Positions 1 to 10,586 are shown, numbered from the stretch's first letter. The stretch is DNA of 64,000 bases from Rubellimicrobium rubrum (GCF_006152115.1 NZ_VDFU01000004.1:62001-126000), one strand, 5' to 3'. Notes: generated by a model not told the origin, from the letters alone. Made by a program: numbers and translations.

Positions 1-1144
1 CGACTGCCGCCTGGGTCTGGGTGCGCCGACCCCCGACTGGGGGGATGCGGTCGCCACTGGGATCGCCGCGCTGCACGAACTCGGGGGAGGGACCCTGACC
101 TTCTCGGACGCGGACGTGTCCCTGGTGGCCCAGCAGGGGGTCGATCGCGCGCTGTTCGACCGCGTCGCGGGCGAACTCGACGGCGCCCTGCCCGACGCCT
201 TTGCCCTCGACGCCCAGCGGCCCCTCCCAGTCGCCGCCGAAGCGCCCCAAGGCCCGCCCCAGTTTCAGGCCACACTGGCCGAGAACGGCACGATCCGCCT
301 GAGCGGCCGGATCGAGGACCGGAGGATGACGGGCTTGGCCCGCGCCTTTGCCCAAGCCCGCTTTGGGGCGGATCACGTGGTCATGGCCACGCGGCCCGGA
401 GCGGACGGACTGCCCGCCGGCTGGTCCATGCGGGTCCTGACGGGCCTCGAGGCGCTGTCGCGGCTTGCGGAAGGGTCGGTCACCGTGACGCCGGACAGCA
501 TCGCCGTCACCGGCCGCACCGGCCACAAGGCCGCCCGGGACGAGATCGCCGCCCGCGCCATCGAGACGCTGGGCCCGGACGCCGACCTGCGGATCGACGT
601 GGCCTATGCCGAGGAGCTGGACCCACTGGCGGCCCTGCCCACGCCCGAGGAGTGCCTGGCCCAGATCACCGCCGTGACCGACGCGGCCAAGATCACCTTT
701 GACCCGGGCAGCGACACCATCTCGCGCGAAGGGGTGCCGGTGATCGAGGCCATCGCCGAGATCCTGCGGAGCTGCCCCGACCTGCGCCTGCGCATCGCGG
801 GATACACCGACAGCCAAGGGCGGGAAACCTCGAACCTTCAACTCAGCCAAAGCCGGGCCGAGGCGGTGCTGACCGCCCTGCGCGCCCAGCGGGTGCCCGT
901 GTCTGGCTTCGAGGCCCAGGGCTATGGCGAGGCCGCGCCCATCGCGTCCAACGAGACCGAAGCGGGCCGCGTGGCCAACCGCCGGATCGAGTTCACGCTG
1001 ATCGGCGCGGAGGCGACGATGGCCGGGACGGACTTCATCGGCCCGCCCCTGCCGCCCGTCCATGATGCTGCAGCCCAGCCCATGGCCGACGCGCCCGAGC
1101 CGCCGCCCGTCCGGCCCGGGGAGGACGGGCCCAGCGGGGACTAG
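1..1144 (+). CDS. OmpA-family outer-membrane/peptidoglycan-associated protein, 5' end cut by the window
   Basis: The reading frame is already open at base 2, so the gene starts outside the window; a GTG at 116 is in frame but is not needed as a start. The C-terminal part carries an OmpA/MotB-type peptidoglycan-binding domain: an ITFDPGSDTIS strand, then the IAGYTDSQG segment and a NRRIEF end motif. The upstream part looks like repeated alpha/beta domains, possibly BON-like. A Pro-rich tail follows. In this family the domain binds diaminopimelate in peptidoglycan, so the protein probably tethers envelope and cell wall. The next small membrane gene follows after 66 bp on the same strand. Confidence 0.8.
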   Translation, partial: DCRLGLGAPTPDWGDAVATGIAALHELGGGTLTFSDADVSLVAQQGVDRALFDRVAGELDGALPDAFALDAQRPLPVAAEAPQGPPQFQATLAENGTIRLSGRIEDRRMTGLARAFAQARFGADHVVMATRPGADGLPAGWSMRVLTGLEALSRLAEGSVTVTPDSIAVTGRTGHKAARDEIAARAIETLGPDADLRIDVAYAEELDPLAALPTPEECLAQITAVTDAAKITFDPGSDTISREGVPVIEAIAEILRSCPDLRLRIAGYTDSQGRETSNLQLSQSRAEAVLTALRAQRVPVSGFEAQGYGEAAPIASNETEAGRVANRRIEFTLIGAEATMAGTDFIGPPLPPVHDAAAQPMADAPEPPPVRPGEDGPSGD

Positions 1145-1210
1145 CCAAGCGGACGGGCCACCCCTAGGGGAAGGGGAAGACCCCTGGGGCACACGGGAAC
1201 AGGGCGCGCG

Positions 1211-1567
1211 ATGGAACGCCGCCCGAACAGGGACAGGGACGTGAACAGGACCGAGTTCATCATCGCCACGGCGGTCATCCTTTTCGCGGCCTTTGCCCTG
1301 GGCTGGTTCGCGGGCTGGCTGGTCCATCGATTCACCCGCGTCACCCGCGCCGAGATCGGCGAGCTCGACCGCATGGCGCAGGCGCTGCACGATGCAGAAG
1401 AGACGCGGGATCAGGCACTGGCCTTTCTCGCGACCCGCGAGGCCGAGCTGGAGAATCTGATCGCGCAAAAAGAGGCCGAGCTACGGGCCGCCATGGAAGG
1501 GTTGCGCGACTCGCGGCAGGAATCCGAGGGCCTGCGCAGCTGGATCGAGCGGAACCACCGGCGCTGA
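1211..1567 (+). CDS. Small single-pass membrane protein with coiled coil
   Basis: This 118-residue protein has one hydrophobic segment near residues 15-35 (FIIATAVILFAAFALGWFAG), followed by a long charged, Ala/Glu-rich heptad region over residues 45-105. That is the layout of a membrane-anchored coiled-coil protein. An in-frame GTG at 1241, preceded by AGGGAC, is an alternative start that would drop ten Arg-rich residues. I do not recognise a named family. It follows the OmpA-family gene on the same strand and may share its transcript. Confidence 0.65.
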   Translation: MERRPNRDRDVNRTEFIIATAVILFAAFALGWFAGWLVHRFTRVTRAEIGELDRMAQALHDAEETRDQALAFLATREAELENLIAQKEAELRAAMEGLRDSRQESEGLRSWIERNHRR

Positions 1568-1577
1568 GGCCTGCCGG

Positions 1578-2543
1578 TCAGGGGCGCGGGGCCGCCGCGC
1601 GACGGAGCCGGTCGTTGATGGCGCGGCCCAGTCCGCGCTCGGGAATCGGGGCCACCGCGATCCGTTCGGCCCCCATCGCATCGAGCCGGTGCAGGCAGCC
1701 GAACAGGTTCGCCGCCGCCTCGGCCAGATCGCCCGAGGCCGAGAGCGTAAGATCGCCCGAGACAGGGCCGAACCCCAGAAGGATCTCGCCCGGATCGGCC
1801 GCTGTCACCCGAAGGCGCACGCGGCCCTGGGGTGCGTAGTGGGAAGCGAGCTGTCCGGGGGCGGCCACGCGGGCAGGATCGGTGTCCACGACGATCGGCT
1901 GGGCCAGCGCCTCCTCCAGCGCCTCGACCGGCAGACCGCCGGCCCGCAGGAGCCGGGGAACAGGGTCGAGCGCCAGGATCGTCGACTCCACCCCGACGGG
2001 GCAGGGCCCGCCGTCCAGCACCGCGTCGATCCGGCCCGAGAGCCCCGCCAGAACATGACCGACGGTGGTGGGCGAGACCCGGCCCGAAGGATTGGCCGAA
2101 GGAGCCGCCAAGGGGCGTCCCACCGCGCGCAGGAGGTCCCGCGCCACCGGATGGGCCGGCGCGCGCAGGGCCACCGTCGGCAGGCCCGCCATGACCAGGG
2201 GCGAAAGGCCCGCACCTTCGCGCACCGGAAGCACCAGGGTCAGGGGCCCCGGCCAGAACGCGGCCATGAGGTCGCGGGCCATCCCAGACACCTCGGCCAG
2301 CCGCTCCGCCGCCTCCACGTCCGGAACATGCACGATCAGCGGGTTGAAGCTTGGTCGCCCCTTGGCGGCATAGATCCCCGCCACCGCCCGGCCGTTCCCC
2401 GCGTCGGCCCCGAGGCCGTAGACCGTTTCCGTCGGAAAGGCCACGAGGCCCCCGTCCGCCAGCAAAGCCGCCGCCGCGCGCAGGCCGGCCGCATCGGGCA
2501 TCAGCCGTCGTGTCGCTACGTCCTGCGGAGGCTGGTCGGTCAT
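1578..2543 (-). CDS. tsaC: L-threonylcarbamoyladenylate synthase (YrdC/Sua5 type)
   Basis: This 321-residue protein makes threonylcarbamoyl-AMP from Thr, bicarbonate and ATP, the first step of the t6A37 tRNA modification. The N-terminal YrdC domain shows the GGLVAFPTETVYGLGADA signature near residues 31-48 and KGRPSFNPLIVHV after it, with SANPSG at the nucleotide site. The length and the SHYAPQGRV linker followed by a second domain indicate the longer Sua5 type rather than the short TsaC type. The ATG lies divergent from the acyl-CoA dehydrogenase gene with an 84-bp gap. Its 3' end nearly abuts the small membrane gene. Confidence 0.93.
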   Translation of the reverse strand: MTDQPPQDVATRRLMPDAAGLRAAAALLADGGLVAFPTETVYGLGADAGNGRAVAGIYAAKGRPSFNPLIVHVPDVEAAERLAEVSGMARDLMAAFWPGPLTLVLPVREGAGLSPLVMAGLPTVALRAPAHPVARDLLRAVGRPLAAPSANPSGRVSPTTVGHVLAGLSGRIDAVLDGGPCPVGVESTILALDPVPRLLRAGGLPVEALEEALAQPIVVDTDPARVAAPGQLASHYAPQGRVRLRVTAADPGEILLGFGPVSGDLTLSASGDLAEAAANLFGCLHRLDAMGAERIAVAPIPERGLGRAINDRLRRAAAPRP

Positions 2544-2627
2544 GACGTGGCGTTCCGGTTTGAGGTCATCCCGCGCCCCTCTAGGCTCCGGGTCGCGCCT
2601 TGCCTAGCCCCGGCCGGAAGACCTTCC

Positions 2628-4325
<1,698 letters not shown>

Positions 4326-4392
4326 AGGGGGGCGTGACAGCAGCGGTGCGATCCGCTATCCCGCGCTCCGACCAGCCGCAAAGGACGACGCC

Positions 4393-4608
4393 ATGGCCCA
4401 GCACGCCCAGCACCCTCACGCCGAGGGGGCCCTCGCCCGAGAGACCCTGGCGCACACCACCAAGGCCCATTCCACATCGTACCACGAGCCCGGCACCATG
4501 GACATCACGGCCCAGGAGCGGACCTTTGTGACCTTCATGCGCTTCGTGTCGCGCATGGCCATGCTGATCGCGGTCTTCCTGCTCCTCCTGGCCCTGATCA
4601 ACGGCTGA
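4393..4608 (+). CDS. aa3-type cytochrome c oxidase subunit IV (short bacterial form)
   Basis: This is a 71-residue protein. A polar, His-rich N-terminal half leads into the MDITAQERTF motif and one transmembrane helix (residues about 51-69) ending in LING. This matches the small alphaproteobacterial subunit IV that caps the aa3 oxidase in the inner membrane. Its stop codon overlaps the start of the next gene (TGATG), suggesting coupled translation. The other oxidase subunits are not in this window. Confidence 0.8.
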   Translation: MAQHAQHPHAEGALARETLAHTTKAHSTSYHEPGTMDITAQERTFVTFMRFVSRMAMLIAVFLLLLALING

Positions 4609-5189
4609 TGCGACGCCGCGCCGTTCTGGCCGGACTGGTCCTGACGCCGCTGGCGGCCTGCGGCGGCGATGCGACCTCGATCTGGGCACCGGACGAATCG
4701 GTCGAGATGGCGCGCTACCGCGCCTCGGGGCCGACCTATCTCGCGCTGGTGACGGTGCGGAACGAAGGCGATGGCCAGGGCGCGCACACCGCCCTTCTCA
4801 TCAACGCGAGCGAAAGGGTCCTGTTCGACCCTTATGGAGGCTGGACCGACCCCGCCGTGCCCGAGCGGAACGACGTGCTGTTCGGCTTCTCGCCCGAGGT
4901 CGAGGCCCGCTACCTTGGTTACCAGGCCAAGGACGGCTACTACTATGTCCGCCAAGAGATCCAGGTCCCGCCCGAGGTGGCCGAGCAGGCGCTGGCGCTG
5001 GCCAAGGAAGCCGGTCCCGTCGGCATGGCCATGTGCACCCGTGCGACTGCCGCTCTCCTGAAACAGCTCCCGGGCTTCGAGGGGCTTGGCATGACCTACT
5101 TCCCCGAGCATCTGGCCAACCGCTTCGGCCGCCTGCCCGGCGTCGTCACCGTCGAGCGTCACGGCCCGCCGGTTTCCGAGGACGCCTAG
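4608..5189 (+). CDS. Putative lipoprotein, translationally coupled to oxidase subunit IV
   Basis: This 193-residue protein has an Arg-rich start and a hydrophobic stretch ending in the lipobox LAAC (Cys18), so a lipid-anchored exported protein is likely. The body holds GAHTALLIN around residues 60-68 and VGMAMCTRATAALL around residues 143-156. A His-Thr motif before a Cys in a hydrophobic helix resembles the permuted papain-like (YiiX/LRAT-type) hydrolase layout, but I cannot confirm this by eye. The start overlaps the stop of the upstream oxidase subunit IV gene, which is the only contextual hint. The 3' end overlaps the convergent azlD gene by 4 bp. Confidence 0.7.
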   Translation: MRRRAVLAGLVLTPLAACGGDATSIWAPDESVEMARYRASGPTYLALVTVRNEGDGQGAHTALLINASERVLFDPYGGWTDPAVPERNDVLFGFSPEVEARYLGYQAKDGYYYVRQEIQVPPEVAEQALALAKEAGPVGMAMCTRATAALLKQLPGFEGLGMTYFPEHLANRFGRLPGVVTVERHGPPVSEDA

Positions 5190-5512
5190 AGGGCCCCGAG
5201 ACCCAGGACGGCATATAGCACGACCGCACCGGCTGCCATGGCACCCAGGACGCTCCGGGTCCAGATCCCGGCGGCAACGGTCGCCAGCGCCGCCAGGAGC
5301 CGCGCCGGGTCCGTCTGGCCACCGGTCGCGGTGGGCCAGAGCGCCAGGGGGGCCACCAACCCCGGCAGAACGGCAACCGCCGTGTAGCGGAGGTGGCGCA
5401 GCACCCAAGGGGGCAGCGGCCTTTGCCCCAGCAGCCCCAGGAACGAGAAGCGGATCAGGAACGTCCCGATCCCCAGGCCGACGATCACCGTCCAGAACGG
5501 CAGCCCGCTCAT
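5186..5512 (-). CDS. azlD: AzlD-family branched-chain amino acid exporter subunit
   Basis: This is a 108-residue, almost entirely hydrophobic protein with about four membrane segments. It begins MSGLPFWTVIVGLGIGTFLIR, whose GTFLIR is typical of AzlD. It forms the small subunit of the AzlCD exporter with the gene directly upstream. The ATG overlaps the azlC stop (ATGA), so translation is probably coupled. Confidence 0.88.
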   Translation of the reverse strand: MSGLPFWTVIVGLGIGTFLIRFSFLGLLGQRPLPPWVLRHLRYTAVAVLPGLVAPLALWPTATGGQTDPARLLAALATVAAGIWTRSVLGAMAAGAVVLYAVLGLGAL

Positions 5513-6204
5513 CCTGCCATCCTCCGGTCCGTTTCGGCCCCCACGGCCATCGCGGCCAAGGCCGCGACCAGCAGGCCCGAGGAATAAGGCATCCAGGCCA
5601 GCAGCAGCGCCAGCGCCACCGATGTCAGCGCCGCCAGGAGATGCGCCAGCGTCCGCAGGCCCGGCGCCACCATGGCGAGGAAGCAGATCGGCACCGCGAA
5701 ATCGAGCGCCATCCAGTCCGGCACCGACCGGCCCAGCATCGCGCCCATCACCGTCAGCAGGAACCAGGTCGGGCAGACCGGCAGGCAGACCCCGGCAAAG
5801 TAGGCCAGCTTGTCGCGTAGGGTCCAGCCCGGTTCCCGCTCGTACACGGCGATGGAGGCGGCATAGGTCGCATCCACCAGGCAGTAGGCGGCAAGGGCCC
5901 GCTGCCAGAGCGGGAGGCCCCCCAGATGCGGGGCGAGCGAAGCCGAATACATCGCCATCCGCAGGTTCACGGCCAGCGCTGTCGCCAGCACGATGAGCAC
6001 CGGCGCGCCGTCCCGCATCATGCTGAGCGCCGTGAACTGCGACGCCCCCGCGATCACGGCGACCGAAAAGGCCAGCGCCTTGCCCAGGCCCAGGCCCGCC
6101 TCGGCCGCCGCGACCCCGAACAGCAGACCGAACGGCGTGAGCGCCACAAGGAAAGGAAGACCGTCCCGGATGCCCCGGGCCAGGGGAGAGGTGCTGCTGG
6201 ACAT
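5509..6204 (-). CDS. azlC: AzlC-family branched-chain amino acid exporter, large subunit
   Basis: This 231-residue integral membrane protein opens with a short polar tail and then GIRDGLPFLVALTPFGLLFG. The GASQF sequence of AzlC/YgaZ proteins follows near residue 54, and MYSASLAPHL is also present. AzlC works with AzlD to export branched-chain amino acids or analogues. The upstream unknown gene ends only 9 bp away on the same strand, so the three genes look like one operon. Confidence 0.9.
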   Translation of the reverse strand: MSSSTSPLARGIRDGLPFLVALTPFGLLFGVAAAEAGLGLGKALAFSVAVIAGASQFTALSMMRDGAPVLIVLATALAVNLRMAMYSASLAPHLGGLPLWQRALAAYCLVDATYAASIAVYEREPGWTLRDKLAYFAGVCLPVCPTWFLLTVMGAMLGRSVPDWMALDFAVPICFLAMVAPGLRTLAHLLAALTSVALALLLAWMPYSSGLLVAALAAMAVGAETDRRMAG

Positions 6205-6213
6205 GACGCGGGC

Positions 6214-6915
6214 CTAGCCCCCTGCCCGACCGGAGGCAACCCGCTCCCACAGGGTGCCCTCCTCCCGGTCGCCTCTCATCGGCACCACGCGCCGGATATG
6301 ATCTGCGATGTCGGGAACCCCGCCCGGCACCACCAACTCCACGGCGGCCTCGCCGTTGCGCCCCCGCTTTCGCTGCCATTCGGCATAGGGATAATCCGCG
6401 ATGCGCCGAAAGGTGTCGGGACCGCGCGGGGCCGGGAAAGGGTCCGTCACGCCGCTGTTGATGGGCGACAGCTCGATCCGCGCCCGATGCGCGGCGACCA
6501 AGGACGCGGCGTCCACCTCCAGCACGTCATGGGCGGCCTCGCGGTAGAGCCGCGCCCCCAGGAGCCGCCCCAGCCTGTCGCGCGACAACCAGAAGAACAC
6601 CCGCCCGTTGAGGAGCCGCAGCCAGTCCTCGACCGGAAGGTCGGGCGGCAGGGCGCGCCCGAGCTTGCGGATGTTCAGGGGCGCGTTGTCGCGGATCACC
6701 ACCCGGCCCTGCGCCGGATGATCCAGTACGACGGGGCCGGGGCGACGTTCCGCCTCGATGCGGTCGCGCGCCACGCCCGTGATCCCGTAAAGGTCGACGA
6801 GCGCCGAGGTGCTGAGCAGGCCCTTGTCGCGGATCGACGGCCAGCTTCCGGCCTCGGCCATATGGAACAGCACCGGGCTCCGGCTCAGGAGGTCCTCAAG
6901 ATCGGCATCGGTCAC
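6214..6915 (-). CDS. Conserved protein of unknown function (DUF7002-like), first gene of the azlCD operon
   Basis: This is a 233-residue soluble protein. I chose the GTG at 6915 because GGAGG lies six bases upstream; a GTG at 6936 would add seven residues. Key segments are VLFHMAEAGSWPSI and GLLSTSAL near the N-terminus, RVFFWLSRDRL in the middle, and IELSPINSG later. The opening pattern (hydrophobic-His, then SI and GLLST) and the aromatic strand recall the ADP-ribosyltransferase-like fold of DarT and RNA 2'-phosphotransferase relatives. This is a resemblance only and no catalytic triad is proven. It lies 9 bp before azlC. Confidence 0.65.
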   Translation of the reverse strand: MTDADLEDLLSRSPVLFHMAEAGSWPSIRDKGLLSTSALVDLYGITGVARDRIEAERRPGPVVLDHPAQGRVVIRDNAPLNIRKLGRALPPDLPVEDWLRLLNGRVFFWLSRDRLGRLLGARLYREAAHDVLEVDAASLVAAHRARIELSPINSGVTDPFPAPRGPDTFRRIADYPYAEWQRKRGRNGEAAVELVVPGGVPDIADHIRRVVPMRGDREEGTLWERVASGRAGG

Positions 6916-7035
6916 AGGAGCCCTCCGTCGCGCCACTCAGGCCCAGACCTCGGACGCTCGTGCGGGCGGTCAAGGGGCCGCTTGGCCAGCGACGGCCGCA
7001 CGCGCTAGATGGCGCAGCAGAGCCCGGAGCGGATC

Positions 7036-7626
7036 ATGGCCCAGCCCCCCTTTCCGACCGTCATCCTTGCGGGCGGCTTGTCGCGTCGCATGGGCGGCGG
7101 CGACAAGGGCCTGCGGCCCTTCGGGGCCGGCACGGTGCTTTCGGCCATCCTGGAGCGCCTTGGCGCCGGGGCCGCTCCGCTGGCGCTCAACGCCAATGGC
7201 GATCCGGCCCGGTTCGCGGATCTGGGCCTCCCTGTCCTGCCCGATCCGATGGACGGCCATCCCGGGCCGCTCGCCGGGGTGCTGGCCGCGATGGAATGGG
7301 CCATGGAGCTTGGGACGGCCGAAGTGATGACCGTGCCTGGTGACGCCCCATTCCTGCCACGGGACCTAGCCCAACGCCTCGGGGCGGCAGGCGCTCCTGC
7401 CATCGCGGCCTCGGGCGGTCGCATTCACCCGGTGGCTGCCCTTTGGCCCGTCGCCTTGGCCGGAGAACTGCGCGACGACCTGCAGAACGGATTGCGGAAG
7501 GTCGAGACCTTCGCGCGCGACCACGGGGCCCGCACCGTGGAGTTCCCCGTCCCGTCTGGCGGCCCCGACCCCTTTCTCAACCTCAACACCCCCGAGGACA
7601 TGGCGGCAGCTGTCCGCTGGCTCTGA
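7036..7626 (+). CDS. mobA: Molybdenum cofactor guanylyltransferase
   Basis: This 196-residue enzyme transfers GMP from GTP to molybdopterin to give the MGD cofactor of DMSO-reductase-family enzymes. The nucleotide-binding N-terminus reads VILAGGLSRRMGGGDKGLRPFG, and VPGDAPFLP follows at the metal site. I chose the ATG at 7036 because GGAG lies six bases upstream; an ATG at 7009 would add nine residues but has no clear ribosome site. No molybdoenzyme gene lies in the window. Confidence 0.9.
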   Translation: MAQPPFPTVILAGGLSRRMGGGDKGLRPFGAGTVLSAILERLGAGAAPLALNANGDPARFADLGLPVLPDPMDGHPGPLAGVLAAMEWAMELGTAEVMTVPGDAPFLPRDLAQRLGAAGAPAIAASGGRIHPVAALWPVALAGELRDDLQNGLRKVETFARDHGARTVEFPVPSGGPDPFLNLNTPEDMAAAVRWL

Positions 7627-7671
7627 GGGGAAGGACTGGATTTCGCCGCGGCGCTCCCCACCATCCTTTCC

Positions 7672-8253
7672 ATGCGCATCGTCCAGGGCTTCACCGCAGC
7701 CGACCGCCCCGCCATCGCCGCCCTTTACTGGGAGGCCTTCGGCCAGAAGCTCGGCCGCGCGCTGGGTCCATCGGACCGCGCGCTCGCCTTCATCGAGACA
7801 GTGCTGTCGCCGGACCACGCCTTCTGCGCCTTCGACGACGACGGACGCCTTCTGGGCGTGGCGGGGTTCAAAACCCTCGATGGCGCGCTGGTGGGGGGCA
7901 CCTACACCGACATGGCGCGGGTCTACGGGCATGCAGGGGCGCTCTGGCGGCTCACCCTGCTCACGCTTCTGGGCCGCGACACCGAGAACGCGCGCTTCCT
8001 CATGGACGGCATCTTCGTCGCGCCCGAGGCGCGGGGACGAGGCGTGGGCACCCGCCTGCTCGATGCCATCGCAGCCGAAGCGCGGGCGCGCGGTTACCAA
8101 GAGGTCCGGCTCGATGTGGTGGACGAGAACACCCGCGCCCGCGCCCTGTACGAGCGCAAGGGCTACCGGGCGGTCGCCCGTCATTCGACGGGCCTGCTGC
8201 GCTACGTGTTCCGCTTCCGCGCGGCCACGACGATGGTGCTGCGGGTGGGCTGA
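7672..8253 (+). CDS. GNAT-family N-acetyltransferase
   Basis: This 193-residue protein has the GNAT acetyl-CoA-binding loop, FVAPEARGRGVGTRLLDAI, at roughly residues 113-131, followed by the YQEVRLDVVDENTRARALYERKGY segment typical of the domain end. The acceptor substrate cannot be inferred. It follows mobA after 45 bp and is convergent with greA. Confidence 0.85.
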   Translation: MRIVQGFTAADRPAIAALYWEAFGQKLGRALGPSDRALAFIETVLSPDHAFCAFDDDGRLLGVAGFKTLDGALVGGTYTDMARVYGHAGALWRLTLLTLLGRDTENARFLMDGIFVAPEARGRGVGTRLLDAIAAEARARGYQEVRLDVVDENTRARALYERKGYRAVARHSTGLLRYVFRFRAATTMVLRVG

Positions 8254-8276
8254 CCGCCCGGCCCGGCACCCCGTAA

Positions 8277-8747
8277 TCAGGCGTACGAGACGCCCAGGAT
8301 CTCGTAGCTCTTCTCGCCACCGGGCGTGCGGACTTCGACGCTGTCGCCCTGCACCTTGCCGATCAGCGCCCGTGCCAGCGGCGAGCGGACATTGAGCCGT
8401 CCGTTCTCGATGTCGGCCTCGTATTCGCCCACGATCTGGTAGGTTCGTTCCTCGTCCGTGTCCTCGTCCACGAGCTTGACCACGGCGCCGAACTTGATGG
8501 GCCCCGACAGCTTGGCCGTGTCGATCACCTCGGCGAGGGAGATGATGCTTTCCAGCTCCTTGATCCGACCTTCGATGAAGCTCTGCTTCTCCTTGGCGGA
8601 GTGGTACTCGGCGTTTTCGGACAGGTCGCCATGGGCGCGCGCCTCGGAGATGGCCGCGATGATCTCGGGCCGCTCCACGGATTTGAGGTGCTTCAGCTCC
8701 GCGTCGAGCTTGTCGAACCCGGCGCGGGTCAGCGGGATCTTTTCCAT
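8277..8747 (-). CDS. greA: Transcription elongation factor GreA
   Basis: This 156-residue factor rescues backtracked RNA polymerase by stimulating transcript cleavage. The N-terminal coiled coil carries the acidic tip [20 protein letters not shown], and the C-terminal domain ends [18 protein letters not shown]. The ATG at 8747 gives the normal GreA length and has AAGGA upstream; the frame is open to an ATG at 8765 but that start is less likely. A promoter-like sequence lies at 8788-8817. Confidence 0.95.
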   Translation of the reverse strand: MEKIPLTRAGFDKLDAELKHLKSVERPEIIAAISEARAHGDLSENAEYHSAKEKQSFIEGRIKELESIISLAEVIDTAKLSGPIKFGAVVKLVDEDTDEERTYQIVGEYEADIENGRLNVRSPLARALIGKVQGDSVEVRTPGGEKSYEILGVSYA

Positions 8748-8787
8748 TCGGTCCTTCCCCGTCATCGCGGGCCTTCAAGAAAGTGGT

Positions 8788-8817
8788 TCATAACTCGGCG
8801 GGCCGCCCCCAAGTCAA
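8788..8817 (-). promoter_or_regulatory. Candidate greA promoter
   Basis: On the minus strand, TTGACT (8817-8812) is followed after 17 bases by GTTATG (8794-8789), or after 18 by TTATGA. This fits a housekeeping sigma-70 promoter with an untranslated leader of about 35 bases. The -35 is strong and the -10 is only fair. Confidence 0.5.
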
Positions 8818-8924
8818 CCCCTCGGGAACGTGCAGAGGTCTGGGGCCACTGCCACGTCATGTCGCATTTGCGCTTTGGCCCATGAATGTCTACCTCAGGT
8901 CCCCGGAAAAGGAAGGGACGAGAC

Positions 8925-10586
8925 ATGGCGCAGGTCGAGCGCGAATCCATGGATTATGACGTGGTGATCGTGGGCGGCGGCCCGGCGGGCCTGTCGGCGG
9001 CGATCCGCCTCAAACAGCTCGACCCCGATCTGTCGGTGGTCCTTCTGGAGAAGGGGTCTGAGGTCGGCGCGCACATCCTGTCGGGCGCGGTGCTCGATCC
9101 GGTGGGACTGAACGCGCTGATCCCTGACTGGAAGGCCAAGGGCGCCCCCCTCGACACCCCCGTGACCGAGGACAGCTTCTTTGTTCTGGGCGAGGGTGGG
9201 CGCATGCGGATCCCGGGCCGGGTGATGCCGCCCCTGATGAACAACCACGGCAACTATGTCGTCTCTATGGGCAATGTCTGCCGCTGGCTCGCCACGCAGG
9301 CCGAGGCGCTGGGCGTGGAGATCTTTGCCGGCATGTCCTGCTCCGAGCTGGTCTGGGGCGAGAACGACCGCCTAGCCGGCGTCGTCGCGGGCGAGTTCGG
9401 CAAGGTCCCGGACGGCAGCTTCGACGGCGCGCCGGGCCCGAACTACGAGCCGGGGATGGAGATCCGCGGCAAGTACGTCTTCTTGGCCGAGGGCGTGCGT
9501 GGCTCCCTGTCCCAGCAGGCCATCGCCCACTTCAAGCTGGCCCAGGGCCGCGAGCCGCAGAAATACGGGCTGGGGATGAAGGAGCTTTGGACAGTCGAGC
9601 CGGGCCGCATCCGCGCGGGCCAGGTCATCCACACGATGGGCTGGCCGCTGAACCAGGGCGCGGGCGGTGGCGGGTTCATCTACGGCCTGTCGGACACCGA
9701 GGCCTATGTCGGCTTCGTCGTCCACCTGAACTACCGCAACCCGTACCTTTACCCCTACGGAGAGTTCCAGCGCTTCAAGCATCACCCGCTGGTGGCCGAG
9801 ATCCTCACGGGCGGCAAGCGCACCGCCTACGGCGCCCGCGCCATCAACGAGGGTGGGTGGCAGTCGCTCCCGAAGCTGGCCTTTCCCGGCGGCGTGCTGC
9901 TGGGCTGCGCGGCCGGGATGGTCAATGTCCCCCGGATCAAGGGCAACCACAACGCCATGCTGTCGGGCATCCACGCGGCCGAGGTGGCGCAGGCCGCCAT
10001 CGCCGCAGGGCGCGAGGGCGACGTGCTGGAGGACTACGACAATGTCGTCCGCACCGGGGCCGTGGGCCGCGACCTGCGCGCCGTGGCCAACGTCAAGCCG
10101 CTCTGGAGCCGCTACGGCCTTATGGCGAGCCTCGGTATCGGAGGCCTCGACATGTGGACGCAGACTCTGCTGAACCGCTCCGTCTTCGGCTCCATCCGGC
10201 ACGGGAAGACCGATGCGGAGTCGACGGAACCGGCGGCCAAGCACAAGCCGATCGCCTACCCCAAGCCCGATGGGAAGCTCAGCTTCGACCGGCTGACCAA
10301 CCTGGCCTTTTCGGGCACCAACCACGACGAGTCCCAGCCCGCGCACCTCAAGCTGAAGGACCCCTCGATCCCCATCGGGCGCAACCTGCCGCTCTATGCG
10401 GAGCCGGCGCAGCGCTACTGTCCGGCGGGCGTGTACGAGGTGGTGGAGGAGCCAACTGGACCGCGGTTTCAGATCAACTTTCAGAACTGCGTCCACTGCA
10501 AGACCTGCGACATCAAGGATCCATCCCAAAACATCGTCTGGACGGTCCCGCAGGGAGGCGACGGACCGAACTACCCGAACATGTGA
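8925..10586 (+). CDS. Electron transfer flavoprotein-ubiquinone oxidoreductase
   Basis: This 553-residue membrane-associated flavoprotein passes electrons from reduced ETF, fed by acyl-CoA dehydrogenases and related enzymes, to ubiquinone. The FAD dinucleotide-binding motif VVIVGGGPAGLSAA lies near residues 12-25. The C-terminal 4Fe-4S ligands appear in RYCPAGVYEV and NCVHCKTCDIKDP, and the protein ends GGDGPNYPNM as usual. The ATG at 8925 has AAGGGACG upstream; an in-frame ATG at 8886 is less likely. The acyl-CoA dehydrogenase at 2628-4325 is a plausible electron source. Confidence 0.95.
   Translation: MAQVERESMDYDVVIVGGGPAGLSAAIRLKQLDPDLSVVLLEKGSEVGAHILSGAVLDPVGLNALIPDWKAKGAPLDTPVTEDSFFVLGEGGRMRIPGRVMPPLMNNHGNYVVSMGNVCRWLATQAEALGVEIFAGMSCSELVWGENDRLAGVVAGEFGKVPDGSFDGAPGPNYEPGMEIRGKYVFLAEGVRGSLSQQAIAHFKLAQGREPQKYGLGMKELWTVEPGRIRAGQVIHTMGWPLNQGAGGGGFIYGLSDTEAYVGFVVHLNYRNPYLYPYGEFQRFKHHPLVAEILTGGKRTAYGARAINEGGWQSLPKLAFPGGVLLGCAAGMVNVPRIKGNHNAMLSGIHAAEVAQAAIAAGREGDVLEDYDNVVRTGAVGRDLRAVANVKPLWSRYGLMASLGIGGLDMWTQTLLNRSVFGSIRHGKTDAESTEPAAKHKPIAYPKPDGKLSFDRLTNLAFSGTNHDESQPAHLKLKDPSIPIGRNLPLYAEPAQRYCPAGVYEVVEEPTGPRFQINFQNCVHCKTCDIKDPSQNIVWTVPQGGDGPNYPNM

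Noticed and set aside
1689-2627. 313-codon upstream extension of the acyl-CoA dehydrogenase frame
   Set aside because: It runs antisense through tsaC and has no protein-like composition; the family N-terminus begins at ATG 2628.
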